A stretch of 64,000 bases of DNA, taken from positions 434,001 through 498,000 of the forward strand of contig NZ_JABRXE010000001.1 of the NCBI RefSeq assembly GCF_018982945.1, in the 5' to 3' direction. A program made the translations under genes and the position numbers. This document shows positions 1 to 8,580 of this stretch, piece by piece (within the stretch, counting starts at the first letter, position 1; each line of letters opens with the position of its first letter). The notes under the pieces are model-generated. The model was not told where the DNA came from. It did not search any database and was given only the letters and a program-made list of their open reading frames with translations. The stretch comes from Anaerostipes faecalis. Lineage in GTDB: Bacteria; Bacillota; Clostridia; Lachnospirales; Lachnospiraceae.

Positions 1-975
1 GGCGGACAGGGATGTGACCCTCTTACATACGTTATGTGTGTAGAAGAATTATCAAAAGTTTGTGGTACAACAGGTGTAGTTGTATCTGCTCATACTTCTT
101 TATGTATCGATCCTATCATGACATATGGTACAGAAGAACAGAAACAGAAATATGTTCCAGATTTAGCTTCTGGTAAAAAATTAGGTGCTTTCGGTCTGAC
201 AGAACCTGGTGCTGGTACAGATGCTCAGGGACAGCAGACAAAAGCTGTTTTAGATGGTGATGAATGGGTAATTAACGGATCTAAATGTTTCATCACAAAC
301 GGTAGCTATGCAGACGTTTATATCGTAATCGCTGTAACAGGTGTAGTTGAAAAACGTGGAAGAAAGATGAAAGAAATCTCTGCATTCATCGTTGAAAAAG
401 GAACACCAGGATTCACATTCGGAACAAAAGAAAAGAAAATGGGTATCCGTGGATCAGCTACATATGAATTAATCTTCGAAGACTGCCGTATTCCAAAAGA
501 AAACCTGTTAGGAAAACAGGGAAGAGGATTTGGTATCGCAATGCATACTCTTGATGGTGGACGTATCGGTATCGCTTCTCAGGCTCTTGGACTTGCAGAA
601 GGTGCTCTTGAAAGAACAATCGAATATGTAAAAGAAAGAAAACAGTTCGGACGTTCTATTGGACAGTTCCAGAATACACAGTTCCAGTTAGCTGACATGG
701 CTACAAAAGTAGAAGCAGCTAAGAACTTAGTATACAAAGCTGCAATGGCAAAAGCTACACAGAAAGTTTACAGTGTAGAAGCTGCTATGGCTAAATTATA
801 TGCAGCAGAAGTTGCTATGGAAGTAACAACAAAAGCTGTTCAGTTACATGGTGGTTACGGATACATCAGAGAATACGATGTAGAACGTATGATGCGCGAT
901 GCTAAGATCACAGAAATCTACGAAGGAACATCTGAAGTTCAGCGTATGGTTATTTCTGGAAACTTATTGAAATAA
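1..975 (+). CDS. bcd: Butyryl-CoA (short-chain acyl-CoA) dehydrogenase, 5' end outside window
   Basis: The reading frame is open from the first base, so the gene begins upstream. The 324 visible residues suggest that about 55 are missing from a family length near 380. The protein shows acyl-CoA dehydrogenase features: the FAD-contacting stretch with TEPGAGTD, the ITNGSYAD segment, the RKQFGRSI motif and, near the end, IYEGTSEVQR. Its glutamate (E308 of the visible part) is the family's catalytic base. In clostridia this cytoplasmic flavoenzyme reduces crotonyl-CoA to butyryl-CoA and works with EtfAB in electron bifurcation. The etfB and etfA genes follow directly, which supports the butyryl-CoA assignment over other chain lengths. 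Confidence 0.95.
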   Translation, partial: GGQGCDPLTYVMCVEELSKVCGTTGVVVSAHTSLCIDPIMTYGTEEQKQKYVPDLASGKKLGAFGLTEPGAGTDAQGQQTKAVLDGDEWVINGSKCFITNGSYADVYIVIAVTGVVEKRGRKMKEISAFIVEKGTPGFTFGTKEKKMGIRGSATYELIFEDCRIPKENLLGKQGRGFGIAMHTLDGGRIGIASQALGLAEGALERTIEYVKERKQFGRSIGQFQNTQFQLADMATKVEAAKNLVYKAAMAKATQKVYSVEAAMAKLYAAEVAMEVTTKAVQLHGGYGYIREYDVERMMRDAKITEIYEGTSEVQRMVISGNLLK

Positions 976-989
976 GGAGGGTACATACC

Positions 990-1772
990 GTGAAGATAGT
1001 TGTTTGTGTAAAACAGGTACCAGATACAAAAGGTGGAGTTAAATTTAACCCAGATGGTACATTAGACAGAGGTGCAATGCTTACTATCATGAACCCAGAT
1101 GACAAAGCTGGACTGGAAGCAGCACTTAGATTAAAAGAAGAACATGGAGCAGAAGTTACAGTTGTAACAATGGGACTTCCAAAAGCTGATGAAGTTCTTC
1201 GTGAAGCAATGGCAATGGGAGCTGACAAGGGAATCCTTGTAACAGACAGAGTTTTAGGAGGAGCTGATACATGGGCTACATCCACAACTCTTGCTGGTGC
1301 TATCAGAAACCTTGACTATGATCTGATCATCACAGGACGTCAGGCAATTGATGGAGATACTGCTCAGGTAGGACCACAGATTTCTGAACATCTTGATATC
1401 CCTGTAATCTCTTATGCAGAAGATATCAAAATTGAAGGAGACAGTGTTATCGTACAGCGTCAGTATGAAGACAGATATCATGTATTAAAAGCTAAAATGC
1501 CATGTCTGGTTACAGCATTAGCTGAATTAAATGAGCCACGTTACATGACACCAGGTGGAATCTTTGATGCATATGATGCAGAAGTAACTGTTTGGGGAAG
1601 AAAAGACCTGAAAGATGTAGATGATTCTAACATTGGTCTTGCTGGATCTCCTACTAAGATTGCAAAAGCATCTGACAAAGTAAGAAAAGGTGCTGGAGAA
1701 AAAGTTACACTTGATCCAGAAGAAGCAGTAGATTATATCATGGATAAATTAGCTGAAAAACATGTAATTTAG
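990..1772 (+). CDS. etfB: Electron transfer flavoprotein beta subunit
   Basis: This 260-residue protein has the EtfB family start (KIVVCVKQVPDT) and the central ITGRQAIDGDTAQVGP signature of the nucleotide-binding domain. It starts at GTG, 9 bases after an AAGGAGG site, and lies 14 bases after the acyl-CoA dehydrogenase stop. With EtfA it forms the heterodimer that passes electrons between NADH, ferredoxin and the crotonyl-CoA/butyryl-CoA couple during butyrate formation. The bifurcating role is inferred from the bcd-etfB-etfA gene order typical of clostridia. Confidence 0.95.
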   Translation: MKIVVCVKQVPDTKGGVKFNPDGTLDRGAMLTIMNPDDKAGLEAALRLKEEHGAEVTVVTMGLPKADEVLREAMAMGADKGILVTDRVLGGADTWATSTTLAGAIRNLDYDLIITGRQAIDGDTAQVGPQISEHLDIPVISYAEDIKIEGDSVIVQRQYEDRYHVLKAKMPCLVTALAELNEPRYMTPGGIFDAYDAEVTVWGRKDLKDVDDSNIGLAGSPTKIAKASDKVRKGAGEKVTLDPEEAVDYIMDKLAEKHVI

Positions 1773-1784
1773 TAAAAAGGAAAA

Positions 1785-2831
1785 GTGGTGAATAAAATGG
1801 GTTTAGAAGAATATAGAGGAGTATTTGTCTTTGCACAGCAGGTAGACAACGAATTAAGCGGCATCGCTTTTGAATTACTTGGCAAAGCAAAAGACTTGGC
1901 AAAAGACTTAGATACAGACGTAACAGCTGTTCTGGTTGGTTCTGATGTAAAAGGACTGACAGGAGATCTTGCAAAATACGGTGCAGATAAAGTTATCGTA
2001 GTAGATGATCCAGAATTAAAAGAATACAGAACAGAACCATATACACATGCATTGGCATCTGTAATCAATGAATTCAAACCAGAAATCATGTTAGTAGGTG
2101 CAACAGCAATCGGACGTGACCTTGGACCTCGCGTATCTGCAAGAGTTCAGACAGGTCTGACAGCTGACTGTACAGTTCTTGAAATTGGTGATTTCCCATT
2201 AGTAGCAATCCCAGGAAAAGAACAGAAACACAATCAGTTATTAATGACTCGTCCAGCATTCGGTGGAAATACAATCGCAACAATCGCTTGTCCAGACAAC
2301 CGTCCTCAGATGGCAACTGTACGTCCAGGTGTAATGCAGAAGATTGATCCGATCGAAGGAGCTGAAGCAGAAGTTATCGAATACAATCCAGGATTTACTC
2401 CAGATAACAAATATGTTGAAATCATGGAAGTTGTAAAATCTGTTTCTGAAACAGTTGACATTATGGATGCTAAGATTCTTGTATCTGGTGGACGTGGTGT
2501 TGGTGAAGAAGGATTCGGAATGTTAAAAGAACTGGCAGAAGTACTTGGAGGAGAAGTAAGCTGCTCTCGTGCTGTTGTAGATAACGGATGGCAGCCAAGA
2601 GATATCCAGGTAGGACAGACAGGAAAAACTGTACGTCCAAACGTATACTTCGCTATTGGTATTTCAGGAGCAATCCAGCACGTAGCAGGTATGGAAGAAT
2701 CTGATATCATCATTGCAATTAACAAAGATGAAACTGCACCAATCTTTGATGTAGCTGATTATGGAATCGTTGGAGATTTAAATAAAATCGTTCCAGCACT
2801 TACAGAAAAGTTAAAAGCAGTTGTTAAATAA
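1785..2831 (+). CDS. etfA: Electron transfer flavoprotein alpha subunit
   Basis: The 348-residue protein carries the C-terminal EtfA FAD-binding signature (SRAVVDNGWQP, then QVGQTGKTVRP and GISGAIQHVAGM, roughly residues 260-305), after an N-terminal nucleotide-binding-like domain. The start is uncertain. Two GTG codons (1785 and 1788) follow an AAGG-type site, and an in-frame ATG lies at 1797 without its own site. I keep the first GTG. The gene is 12 bases downstream of etfB and is followed at once by a strong terminator, so it ends the operon. It partners EtfB and the dehydrogenase in butyryl-CoA synthesis. Confidence 0.95.
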   Translation: MVNKMGLEEYRGVFVFAQQVDNELSGIAFELLGKAKDLAKDLDTDVTAVLVGSDVKGLTGDLAKYGADKVIVVDDPELKEYRTEPYTHALASVINEFKPEIMLVGATAIGRDLGPRVSARVQTGLTADCTVLEIGDFPLVAIPGKEQKHNQLLMTRPAFGGNTIATIACPDNRPQMATVRPGVMQKIDPIEGAEAEVIEYNPGFTPDNKYVEIMEVVKSVSETVDIMDAKILVSGGRGVGEEGFGMLKELAEVLGGEVSCSRAVVDNGWQPRDIQVGQTGKTVRPNVYFAIGISGAIQHVAGMEESDIIIAINKDETAPIFDVADYGIVGDLNKIVPALTEKLKAVVK

Positions 2832-2854
2832 TCAACTTTTTGAATTTAATCCTT

Positions 2855-2887
2855 ATAGTCCTGCGGTTTTCCGCAGGACTATTTATT
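2855..2887 (+). terminator. Rho-independent terminator after etfA
   Basis: A perfect 12-bp stem (2855-2866 with 2871-2882) and a TTTT loop are followed by a T-rich tract. It closes the bcd-etfBA operon. Confidence 0.9.
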
Positions 2888-2999
2888 TATATTAAATAAT
2901 AAAACATCTGGTATATAGTATGACCAGATATCTGCAAAACATAATCCAGTAAAATGATATAAAATATATTAATAAATGTTGCTGTTTAAGAACAGATAA

Positions 3000-3028
3000 T
3001 TGACAAAAAGAGTTTAATATGATAGCAT
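3000..3028 (+). promoter_or_regulatory. Sigma-A-type promoter for the riboswitch leader
   Basis: TTGACA at 3000-3005 is separated by 17 bases from TAGCAT at 3023-3028. The predicted start of transcription falls about 20-25 bases before the GEMM-I aptamer, as expected for a riboswitch-led transcript. Confidence 0.6.
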
Positions 3029-3056
3029 GATTAAGTAGAGATTTTCATATATATTC

Positions 3057-3134
3057 ATTGGCAAACTTATTGAAAGATAAGGACGCAAAGCCATAAGGGT
3101 CTAAGGTTATTAACTATGACAGCCGGTTGCCACA
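3057..3134 (+). ncRNA. Cyclic di-GMP-I (GEMM-I) riboswitch aptamer
   Basis: The stretch matches the GEMM-I core known from the Vc2 riboswitch. It begins with GGCAAAC and has a short stem capped by a GAAA tetraloop (CUUAUUGAAAGAUAAG). The highly conserved GGACGCAAAGCC follows, and then a second arm ending in GACAGCCGGUUGCC. The closing stem pairs UGGCAA (3059-3064) with UUGCCA (3127-3132). The second arm contains UCUAAG and UAUGA, which resembles the 11-nucleotide GAAA-tetraloop receptor. It should bind the second messenger c-di-GMP and control the gene 360 bases downstream. Whether ligand turns expression on or off cannot be read with certainty. Confidence 0.92.
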
Positions 3135-3193
3135 TTATTGATGATGTGAATGGATATTTATTATATCTTGATAAGGTAGCCATCACTAGGAGT

Positions 3194-3217
3194 AATCCAA
3201 GGGATGGATTTTTTTTA
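3194..3217 (+). terminator. Candidate riboswitch-controlled terminator
   Basis: AATCCA (3194-3199) pairs with TGGATT (3205-3210) and runs into an uninterrupted T tract. The same AATCCA could instead pair with an upstream TGGAT (3151-3155), and CCATC (3180-3184) could pair with GATGG (3203-3207). These exclusive pairings are what an antiterminator/terminator expression platform would need. The stem is only 6 bp and AU-rich, so efficiency is uncertain. Confidence 0.55.
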
Positions 3218-3440
3218 CCAGGAAGGTAGAGAGATTTAATGATACCAAATGATAAGACTATGGCTGAGTGATCATATGGAATTTGTTTAATATTCCTCGG
3301 GTCCTAAATCTTTTTTTGAAGATGTTCTTAAGGGAACAGGCCATGAAGTATCTGTCACATTTCTACAAATAAGCGGGAGTTTAGGGGAATCAACCATATA
3401 CATCGGGAAGCCATGGAGTAGGGAACCATGGCTTCTTCAA
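3217..3440 (+). other. Structured untranslated leader of unknown class
   Basis: No open frame worth calling lies between the riboswitch terminator and the next gene. The stretch holds several mutually compatible or competing helices. AGAGATTTA (3230-3238) pairs with TAAATCTTT (3305-3313) and encloses a GGAAT/ATTCC hairpin (3278-3282 with 3292-3296). A GTTCT/GGAAC hairpin sits at 3324-3337. CCTAAA (3303-3308) can alternatively pair with TTTAGG (3380-3385). A 10-bp hairpin GAAGCCATGG/CCATGGCTTC (3407-3416 with 3426-3435) ends it, without a good T run. I could not match it to a known riboswitch or to the conserved group I intron elements. Confidence 0.45.
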
Positions 3441-3493
3441 TTGTTAATATGAATTATATGATTGCATGTAAAAGATAAAAGGAGAGGTGTAAA

Positions 3494-4513
3494 ATGATAA
3501 AAATACAGCGAGATGATATTATTGTCAGGAAAGGTATTTTACATATATTAGACAGTCATAATGGTTACCTTGGATTATCCAATGACTTGCTGGATATGGG
3601 GCCAGATTTAATGGAATTTGTCAGAGGTCATATTTTTAAGATTCTTGAAAGTGATGATACAAAAAAATGTCAATTTGATGGAAGTATCTCTCCAGTGCTG
3701 AGTCTTCTGGAGACTATGGAAGAAACCGATGATGAGAGTTTTGTTGAGGCAACTAGAGTATTAGCGGAAAATCTTTTTGATATTATGTGTGATAGCATAA
3801 CTATTCCTGCTGCAGATTTATTGTGTGTAACATTTCAGGTGCAAAGTGTAGTTCATCTTGCGTTATTGAAGATGAATTATAAAGTAACATACATACATAA
3901 ACAGGATGAAAATGATGTTAATGATATTGTAAAACAGAGGGTAATGCCGACAGATTCGGCAAAACTGACGGAAGCCGTGATTATTGATCTGATGGAGTAT
4001 AAGGTAAAACTTGTTGAAAAGAAATATGAAATGTTAAATGGAGACAAGATTAACTATCTGTCAGAACGGTTTTTGCAATGTTATGCTGAAATGGCCCCAA
4101 AGAAAAAGTTTCAGATTTTAAATAAAGTAATTAATGACATTAATAATCGTTATCCTGAGGATGGTGTTGCAAAGCGTCTGGAAGCTAAGAGCCGATTAAG
4201 GAATGAATTTGAAGAAAATCAGGCATTTAAAGTCAGTGAGATTGGAGATAAGTTATTTGGAGATCATCAGGGAAAGAAGCAGGAATTTGATGAGAAAATT
4301 GAACGATATGAAATGCAATATGATACTTTTACAGTAGCAAAAGAGAATACTGTACGAAAGCTGGAATATCAGATGATAGAAACTGATACAGGAATTGAGA
4401 TAAAGATTCCAATGGAAGAATATAATACAAAAGACAATATAGAAATTGTTGAAGAGCCTGGTGGTGGAAGTACCATTATTATTAAAAATATTGAACAAGT
4501 AAAAATAAAATAA
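3494..4513 (+). CDS. Nucleoid-associated protein, NdpA/NA37 family
   Basis: The 339-residue protein resembles the 37-kDa nucleoid-associated protein family (YejK/NdpA, Pfam NA37) in its opening segment, its length of about 340 and its all-soluble mixed composition. It has no signal peptide or membrane segment. An AAAGGAGAGGTG site precedes the ATG. The family binds nucleoid DNA in Gram-negative bacteria, and its role in Firmicutes is poorly defined. The gene stands alone behind a c-di-GMP riboswitch leader and ends in a terminator shared with the convergent ldh, so its expression is probably tied to c-di-GMP. The family assignment is from recall of sequence pattern rather than a search. Confidence 0.7.
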   Translation: MIKIQRDDIIVRKGILHILDSHNGYLGLSNDLLDMGPDLMEFVRGHIFKILESDDTKKCQFDGSISPVLSLLETMEETDDESFVEATRVLAENLFDIMCDSITIPAADLLCVTFQVQSVVHLALLKMNYKVTYIHKQDENDVNDIVKQRVMPTDSAKLTEAVIIDLMEYKVKLVEKKYEMLNGDKINYLSERFLQCYAEMAPKKKFQILNKVINDINNRYPEDGVAKRLEAKSRLRNEFEENQAFKVSEIGDKLFGDHQGKKQEFDEKIERYEMQYDTFTVAKENTVRKLEYQMIETDTGIEIKIPMEEYNTKDNIEIVEEPGGGSTIIIKNIEQVKIK

Positions 4514-4541
4514 GGATGATATCCATCCTTATTTTATTTTT
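4507..4541. terminator. Bidirectional terminator between the NdpA-like gene and ldh
   Basis: A 12-bp stem (4507-4518 with 4524-4535) has A-rich and T-rich flanks, so it gives a U tract on both strands. It overlaps the stop codon of the plus-strand gene. Confidence 0.8.
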
Positions 4542-4549
4542 ACATGAAT

Positions 4550-5497
4550 TTAAGAAAAATCCAGCTTATTTATGATGGATTTTAAAGTTTTTGCAGATTC
4601 TTCTAATTGTTTTTGCTCCTGATGATTTAATTCAATCTCAAGAACTTGTGCTGAGCCTGTGCGATTTACAATTGACGGAATACTAAGATATAAATCTTCA
4701 AGACCATACTGACCTGTTAACAGGCTTGAAACAGGAAGTACAGAATTTTTGTTTCTTATAATACTTTCGACAATGTGACCAATTGCCATGGCAACGCCAT
4801 AATATGTGGCTCCTTTTTTGTCTATAATATGATAAGCACTGTTTTTAACATTTTGATAGATTTTATCCATAGCATCCTGATGATTGTAATATCCTCGTAA
4901 TTCGCAAAAATCATGTATTGGAATCCCTGCTATATTAGCACCACTCCAAACGGCTAGTTCGCTATCTCCATGTTCTCCTATAATGAAAGCATGGATGCTA
5001 TCTGTATCAACTTCCAGATGTTCACTGAGTAGATAGCGGAAACGGGCAGAATCAAGAACCGTTCCAGAGCCAAACACCCGATTACTTGGAAAACCGGACA
5101 GACGATATGCTGTGTAAGTAAGAATATCTACAGGATTCGCAACAATAAGAAGGATACCTTCATAGTTTCTTTTTGTAATTTCCGGGATAATGGATTTAAA
5201 TATTTTTACATTTTTCTGGACAAGGTCTAGACGAGTTTCATTTGGTTTTTGGTTTGCACCAGCGGTAATGATGATAATAGAACAGTCGATAATGTCATCA
5301 TAGGAACCAGAATAAATTTTTGCTGTATCAACATAAGGTCTTCCATGGCTTAAGTCCATGGCTTCACCTTGTGCTTTATTATGATCAACATCAATTAAAA
5401 CCAGTTCACTGAATAATCCCTGGTGCATAAGACTAAAAGCGGTTGTTGCACCGACAAAACCACACCCTATGATGGCTGCTTTTCTTGAATTTAACAT
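4550..5497 (-). CDS. ldh: L-lactate dehydrogenase
   Basis: This 315-residue NAD-dependent enzyme interconverts pyruvate and L-lactate in the cytoplasm. Visible residues are the dinucleotide loop GCGFVG (11-16), the substrate loop ANQKPNETR with Q83 (the lactate-type residue) and R89, D149 and R152, and the proton-relay histidine H176 in GEHGDSE. The gene lies 84 bases downstream of the butyryl-CoA:acetate CoA-transferase gene on the same strand, with no terminator seen between them. This links lactate and butyrate metabolism. Its AAGGAGG site, 7 bases before the ATG, is entirely within a 12-bp hairpin, which suggests translational control. Confidence 0.95.
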   Translation of the reverse strand: MLNSRKAAIIGCGFVGATTAFSLMHQGLFSELVLIDVDHNKAQGEAMDLSHGRPYVDTAKIYSGSYDDIIDCSIIIITAGANQKPNETRLDLVQKNVKIFKSIIPEITKRNYEGILLIVANPVDILTYTAYRLSGFPSNRVFGSGTVLDSARFRYLLSEHLEVDTDSIHAFIIGEHGDSELAVWSGANIAGIPIHDFCELRGYYNHQDAMDKIYQNVKNSAYHIIDKKGATYYGVAMAIGHIVESIIRNKNSVLPVSSLLTGQYGLEDLYLSIPSIVNRTGSAQVLEIELNHQEQKQLEESAKTLKSIINKLDFS

Positions 5498-5501
5498 AAA
5501 G

Positions 5502-5546
5502 ATGCCTCCTTTTCTCCATGTTATTATTATGAAAAAAAGGAGGCAT
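5502..5546 (-). promoter_or_regulatory. Hairpin sequestering the ldh ribosome binding site
   Basis: A perfect 12-bp inverted repeat (5502-5513 with 5535-5546) with a 21-base loop lies just before ldh. In the minus-strand transcript the 3' arm holds the full AAGGAGG site of ldh. The T-rich segment sits in the 5' arm and loop rather than after the stem, so it is not laid out as a terminator. Confidence 0.7.
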
Positions 5547-5581
5547 AGATATACATAAAATATGTTTTGGGCTATTTAAGA

Positions 5582-6922
5582 TTATTTGTTAGATCTTCTC
5601 CAGATGTTAGCAGCTTCAGCATCTTTGATCAGCTGATCTCTGAAATCAGGATGAGCAATACTGATTAATGCTTCAGCACGTTCCCATGTGGATAATCCTT
5701 TTAAGTTTACCATACCATACTCAGTGACAATGTAATGAGAATTTGCGCGTGTATCTGTAACAATAGAACCATTATGTAATGTAGGGAGAATTCTTGAGAA
5801 TGTTTCTCCTTTTTTATTTGTGAATGTTGAAGATAAACATACAAAACTCTTTCCACCTTTAGATAAGTATGCCCCCATTACAAAATCAAGCTGTCCGCCT
5901 GCACCACTGATTTGTCTAATTCCTGAAGATTCAGAACTAATCTGTCCATAAAGGTCAACATCAACAGCATTGTTAATGGAAATGAAATTGTCTAAAGATG
6001 ATACAGTAGCAATACTGTTGGTATAATCAACAGGTGCACTCATGCAGGCAGGATTATTGTCAATATAGTCATAAAGTTTCTTTGTTCCTGCAGCAAATGC
6101 ATATGTCTGACGATAACGGTCAATGTTTTTGTTTGCACCGGTTATTTTTCCCGCTTTTGCAATATCAACAAAAGCATCAACGTACATTTCGGTATGAACA
6201 CCAAGATCTTTTAAGTCAGATTCAGCAATCATTGAACCAACAGCATTTGGCATACCACCAATACCTAACTGAAGGCAGGCACCATTAGGAATCTGTTCAA
6301 CGATTAATTTAGCCACTGCCTTATCAACATCAGTAGCGGCTCCACCACCACCCATTTCAGCAATAGCAGGATTATCTCCTTCTACAATCATATCAACTTT
6401 TGAAATATGAACACCTTCTTCAAAACCACCAAGGCAGCGAGGCATATTTTCATTAACTTCTACAATAACACAGTCAGCTTTTTCAAGCATTGCAGCTAAA
6501 TGAGATGCACTAGGTCCAAAATTGAAATATCCGTGCTCATCCATAGGAGCAACCTGCATCATTGCAACATTTGTTCTAGGAAGACAGTTGCGGTAATAAC
6601 TTGGAAGTTCTGAATAACGAATTGGTGCATAGAAAGAGAATCCTTCGTTAATCCATTTTCTCTCCAGACCGGACATATGCCAGGAATTCCATGTAAAATG
6701 ATCAGCAGGATTTTCAATCTGGGTAATTGCCAGAGGCCACATGATAATTCCACCGTGAATCTGAATATTTTCCAGTTCAGGCATACGTTCTGCAAGTGCT
6801 TTATCTAAAGCAACTGGTGTATTAACACACCACCCATATTCCAAACGATCTCCTGATTTAATAACTTTTACTGCTTCAGAAGCTGTAGTTAATTTCTTCT
6901 GATATTCTTGAGTAAATGACAT
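5582..6922 (-). CDS. but: Butyryl-CoA:acetate CoA-transferase
   Basis: The 446-residue protein has the length and sequence character of the butyryl-CoA:acetate CoA-transferases of gut butyrate producers. It transfers CoA from butyryl-CoA to acetate, releasing butyrate, and is the last step of the main gut butyrate route. The catalytic glutamate is E245 in [10 protein letters not shown]. The CoA-binding glycine loops [10 protein letters not shown] and GAGGQLDF are present. A strong TTTAGGAGGG site precedes the ATG. A related 4-hydroxybutyrate CoA-transferase would look similar, but the full-length match and the nearby bcd-etf operon favour the butyryl enzyme. Confidence 0.92.
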   Translation of the reverse strand: MSFTQEYQKKLTTASEAVKVIKSGDRLEYGWCVNTPVALDKALAERMPELENIQIHGGIIMWPLAITQIENPADHFTWNSWHMSGLERKWINEGFSFYAPIRYSELPSYYRNCLPRTNVAMMQVAPMDEHGYFNFGPSASHLAAMLEKADCVIVEVNENMPRCLGGFEEGVHISKVDMIVEGDNPAIAEMGGGGAATDVDKAVAKLIVEQIPNGACLQLGIGGMPNAVGSMIAESDLKDLGVHTEMYVDAFVDIAKAGKITGANKNIDRYRQTYAFAAGTKKLYDYIDNNPACMSAPVDYTNSIATVSSLDNFISINNAVDVDLYGQISSESSGIRQISGAGGQLDFVMGAYLSKGGKSFVCLSSTFTNKKGETFSRILPTLHNGSIVTDTRANSHYIVTEYGMVNLKGLSTWERAEALISIAHPDFRDQLIKDAEAANIWRRSNK

Positions 6923-7122
6923 AATGATTGTCCCTCCTAAATATAAAACAAAACTTTAAGTTTCTTTGATTAACCCAATATAATTATTTTAACATCATGG
7001 AAGATTAAAGACAAGTAAAATGTGAAAAATTTATCAATGTTCTAAAAAAAGAAACTGGAAAAAACTATGGTTATTTCAAGTTATTTGTATTATAATAATT
7101 TATTAGATTTAGGAGGTTAACT

Positions 7123-8508
7123 ATGAAAGAGAAGAAATTAACATGGAAACACTATACAGGGATTGGTCTTGGTATTCTTGTAGTGATTTACTGCATAGTT
7201 GCTTTTTATTATAGCAAGAGTTTTGTGTGCGGAACAGAAATTAATGGTGTTGATGTATCAGGTCTTACGGTTAAAGAAGTTGTTGAAATCTTCGATAAAA
7301 AAGCAGAGACTTACAATCTTACAATAAAAGAACGAAAGAATCAAAAAGAAGTATTAACAAAGAATCAGATTCAGGCAAATTTTGAAGGGGCTGATGATAT
7401 TCAGCTGATCAAAGACCAGCAGAATTCATTTATGTGGATTAAAGGTTTGCTGGGAGGGGAAAAATATAATGATGTTACAATGTTTTCCTATAATCAGAAT
7501 ACTTTCTTAAAAGCATACAAAAGGCTGAATTGTTTTAATGAGAAAAAGATTATAAAAATTGCAGATGCTAAACCGGTATATAAAGATGGTAAATTCATTA
7601 TTCAAAAAGAAGAAGAAGGAACAGAGTTAAAGCTGACACAGACGTCAAAGAAAGTGGATGAATATATTCGTGATGGAATCAATACCATTGATCTTGAAAA
7701 GAAAAAATGTTATTACAATCCTGAATATACAAGCAAGAGTAAAGAAATTAAAGATCTTACAGAAAAAATGAATCAGGCAATTAAGGGAAGTATTACATAC
7801 AAATTTGGAAAGAGGACAGTTGTACTTGATAAGAATACATATAATAAATGGATGAAGATTAAGAAAAATAAAGTAGAATATACCATTGATAAAAATTCAA
7901 TGGAAAACTGGCTTTTGAAATTTATGTATAAATATAATACTCAGTATGGATGGCATAAATTTAAAACTCATGATGGGCGTGTTAAAAAAATTTATGGCGG
8001 CCCTTATGGATGGAGAATCAGTAAAGATAAGGAAGAAGCAGCAATTAAGAAGATGCTTCAAAATGGAACGAAAGAGACAAGAGAACCTTACTGGAGATCA
8101 AAGGGGAAAGTATACGATGGAATAAATGGTGATATTGGTGATACATATGTGGAGGTGGATATCAGCGCGCAGACTGTGTACTATTATAAAAATGGTAAAC
8201 AGAAATTCGCAACTTCATGTGTAACAGGAAAGATGACAGCTGATCGTAAAACACCAGAATGTGTTGCATATATTCTTTACAAAGATCCCAGTGCAACATT
8301 AGTTGGTCAGGGATATAGTTCAGATGTAAAATACTGGATGCCGTTTATCGGAAATGTTGGATTCCATTCTGCACCATGGAGAAGTTCATTTGGTGGAAGT
8401 GAATATATTTCCAATGGATCTCATGGATGCGTAAATCTTCCTACGTATTCAGCATCAGCACTATATAATATGGTGGAAAAGGGAGACCCTGTTGTTGTAT
8501 ATTATTAA
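7123..8508 (+). CDS. L,D-transpeptidase with N-terminal membrane anchor and peptidoglycan-binding-like region
   Basis: The 461-residue protein has a short basic N-terminus, one membrane segment (about residues 12-30), and a long extracellular region resembling the PG_binding_4 domain often paired with YkuD domains. A C-terminal YkuD/ErfK L,D-transpeptidase domain follows. The catalytic cysteine is C436 in SHGCVNLP, with the upstream histidine in GFHSAPW. It should form 3-3 cross-links in, or attach proteins to, peptidoglycan outside the membrane. A TTAGGAGG site precedes the ATG and a terminator follows, so it is a single-gene unit. Confidence 0.9.
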   Translation: MKEKKLTWKHYTGIGLGILVVIYCIVAFYYSKSFVCGTEINGVDVSGLTVKEVVEIFDKKAETYNLTIKERKNQKEVLTKNQIQANFEGADDIQLIKDQQNSFMWIKGLLGGEKYNDVTMFSYNQNTFLKAYKRLNCFNEKKIIKIADAKPVYKDGKFIIQKEEEGTELKLTQTSKKVDEYIRDGINTIDLEKKKCYYNPEYTSKSKEIKDLTEKMNQAIKGSITYKFGKRTVVLDKNTYNKWMKIKKNKVEYTIDKNSMENWLLKFMYKYNTQYGWHKFKTHDGRVKKIYGGPYGWRISKDKEEAAIKKMLQNGTKETREPYWRSKGKVYDGINGDIGDTYVEVDISAQTVYYYKNGKQKFATSCVTGKMTADRKTPECVAYILYKDPSATLVGQGYSSDVKYWMPFIGNVGFHSAPWRSSFGGSEYISNGSHGCVNLPTYSASALYNMVEKGDPVVVYY

Positions 8509-8523
8509 TGGCAGTTAAGAAGA

Positions 8524-8551
8524 AAGGCTTCTCGAAAGAGAAGCTTTTTTG
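8524..8551 (+). terminator. Terminator after the L,D-transpeptidase gene
   Basis: The GCTTCTC/GAGAAGC stem with a GAAA loop is extended by A-U pairs and followed by six Ts. Confidence 0.85.
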
Positions 8552-8580
8552 TTCTTTCACTAGATAGAAAAGGAGATAAA

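Noticed and set aside
3133-3490. A ligand-controlled group I intron after the c-di-GMP aptamer
   Set aside because: This arrangement is known with c-di-GMP-II in Clostridioides difficile. Here the aptamer is class I, and I could not find the paired R and S core elements (GACUA and AAGAUAUAGUC type) in the right order.
5502-5546. Reading the ldh leader hairpin as a terminator of the CoA-transferase gene
   Set aside because: The T run lies in the 5' arm and loop, and no U tract follows the 3' arm on the minus strand.
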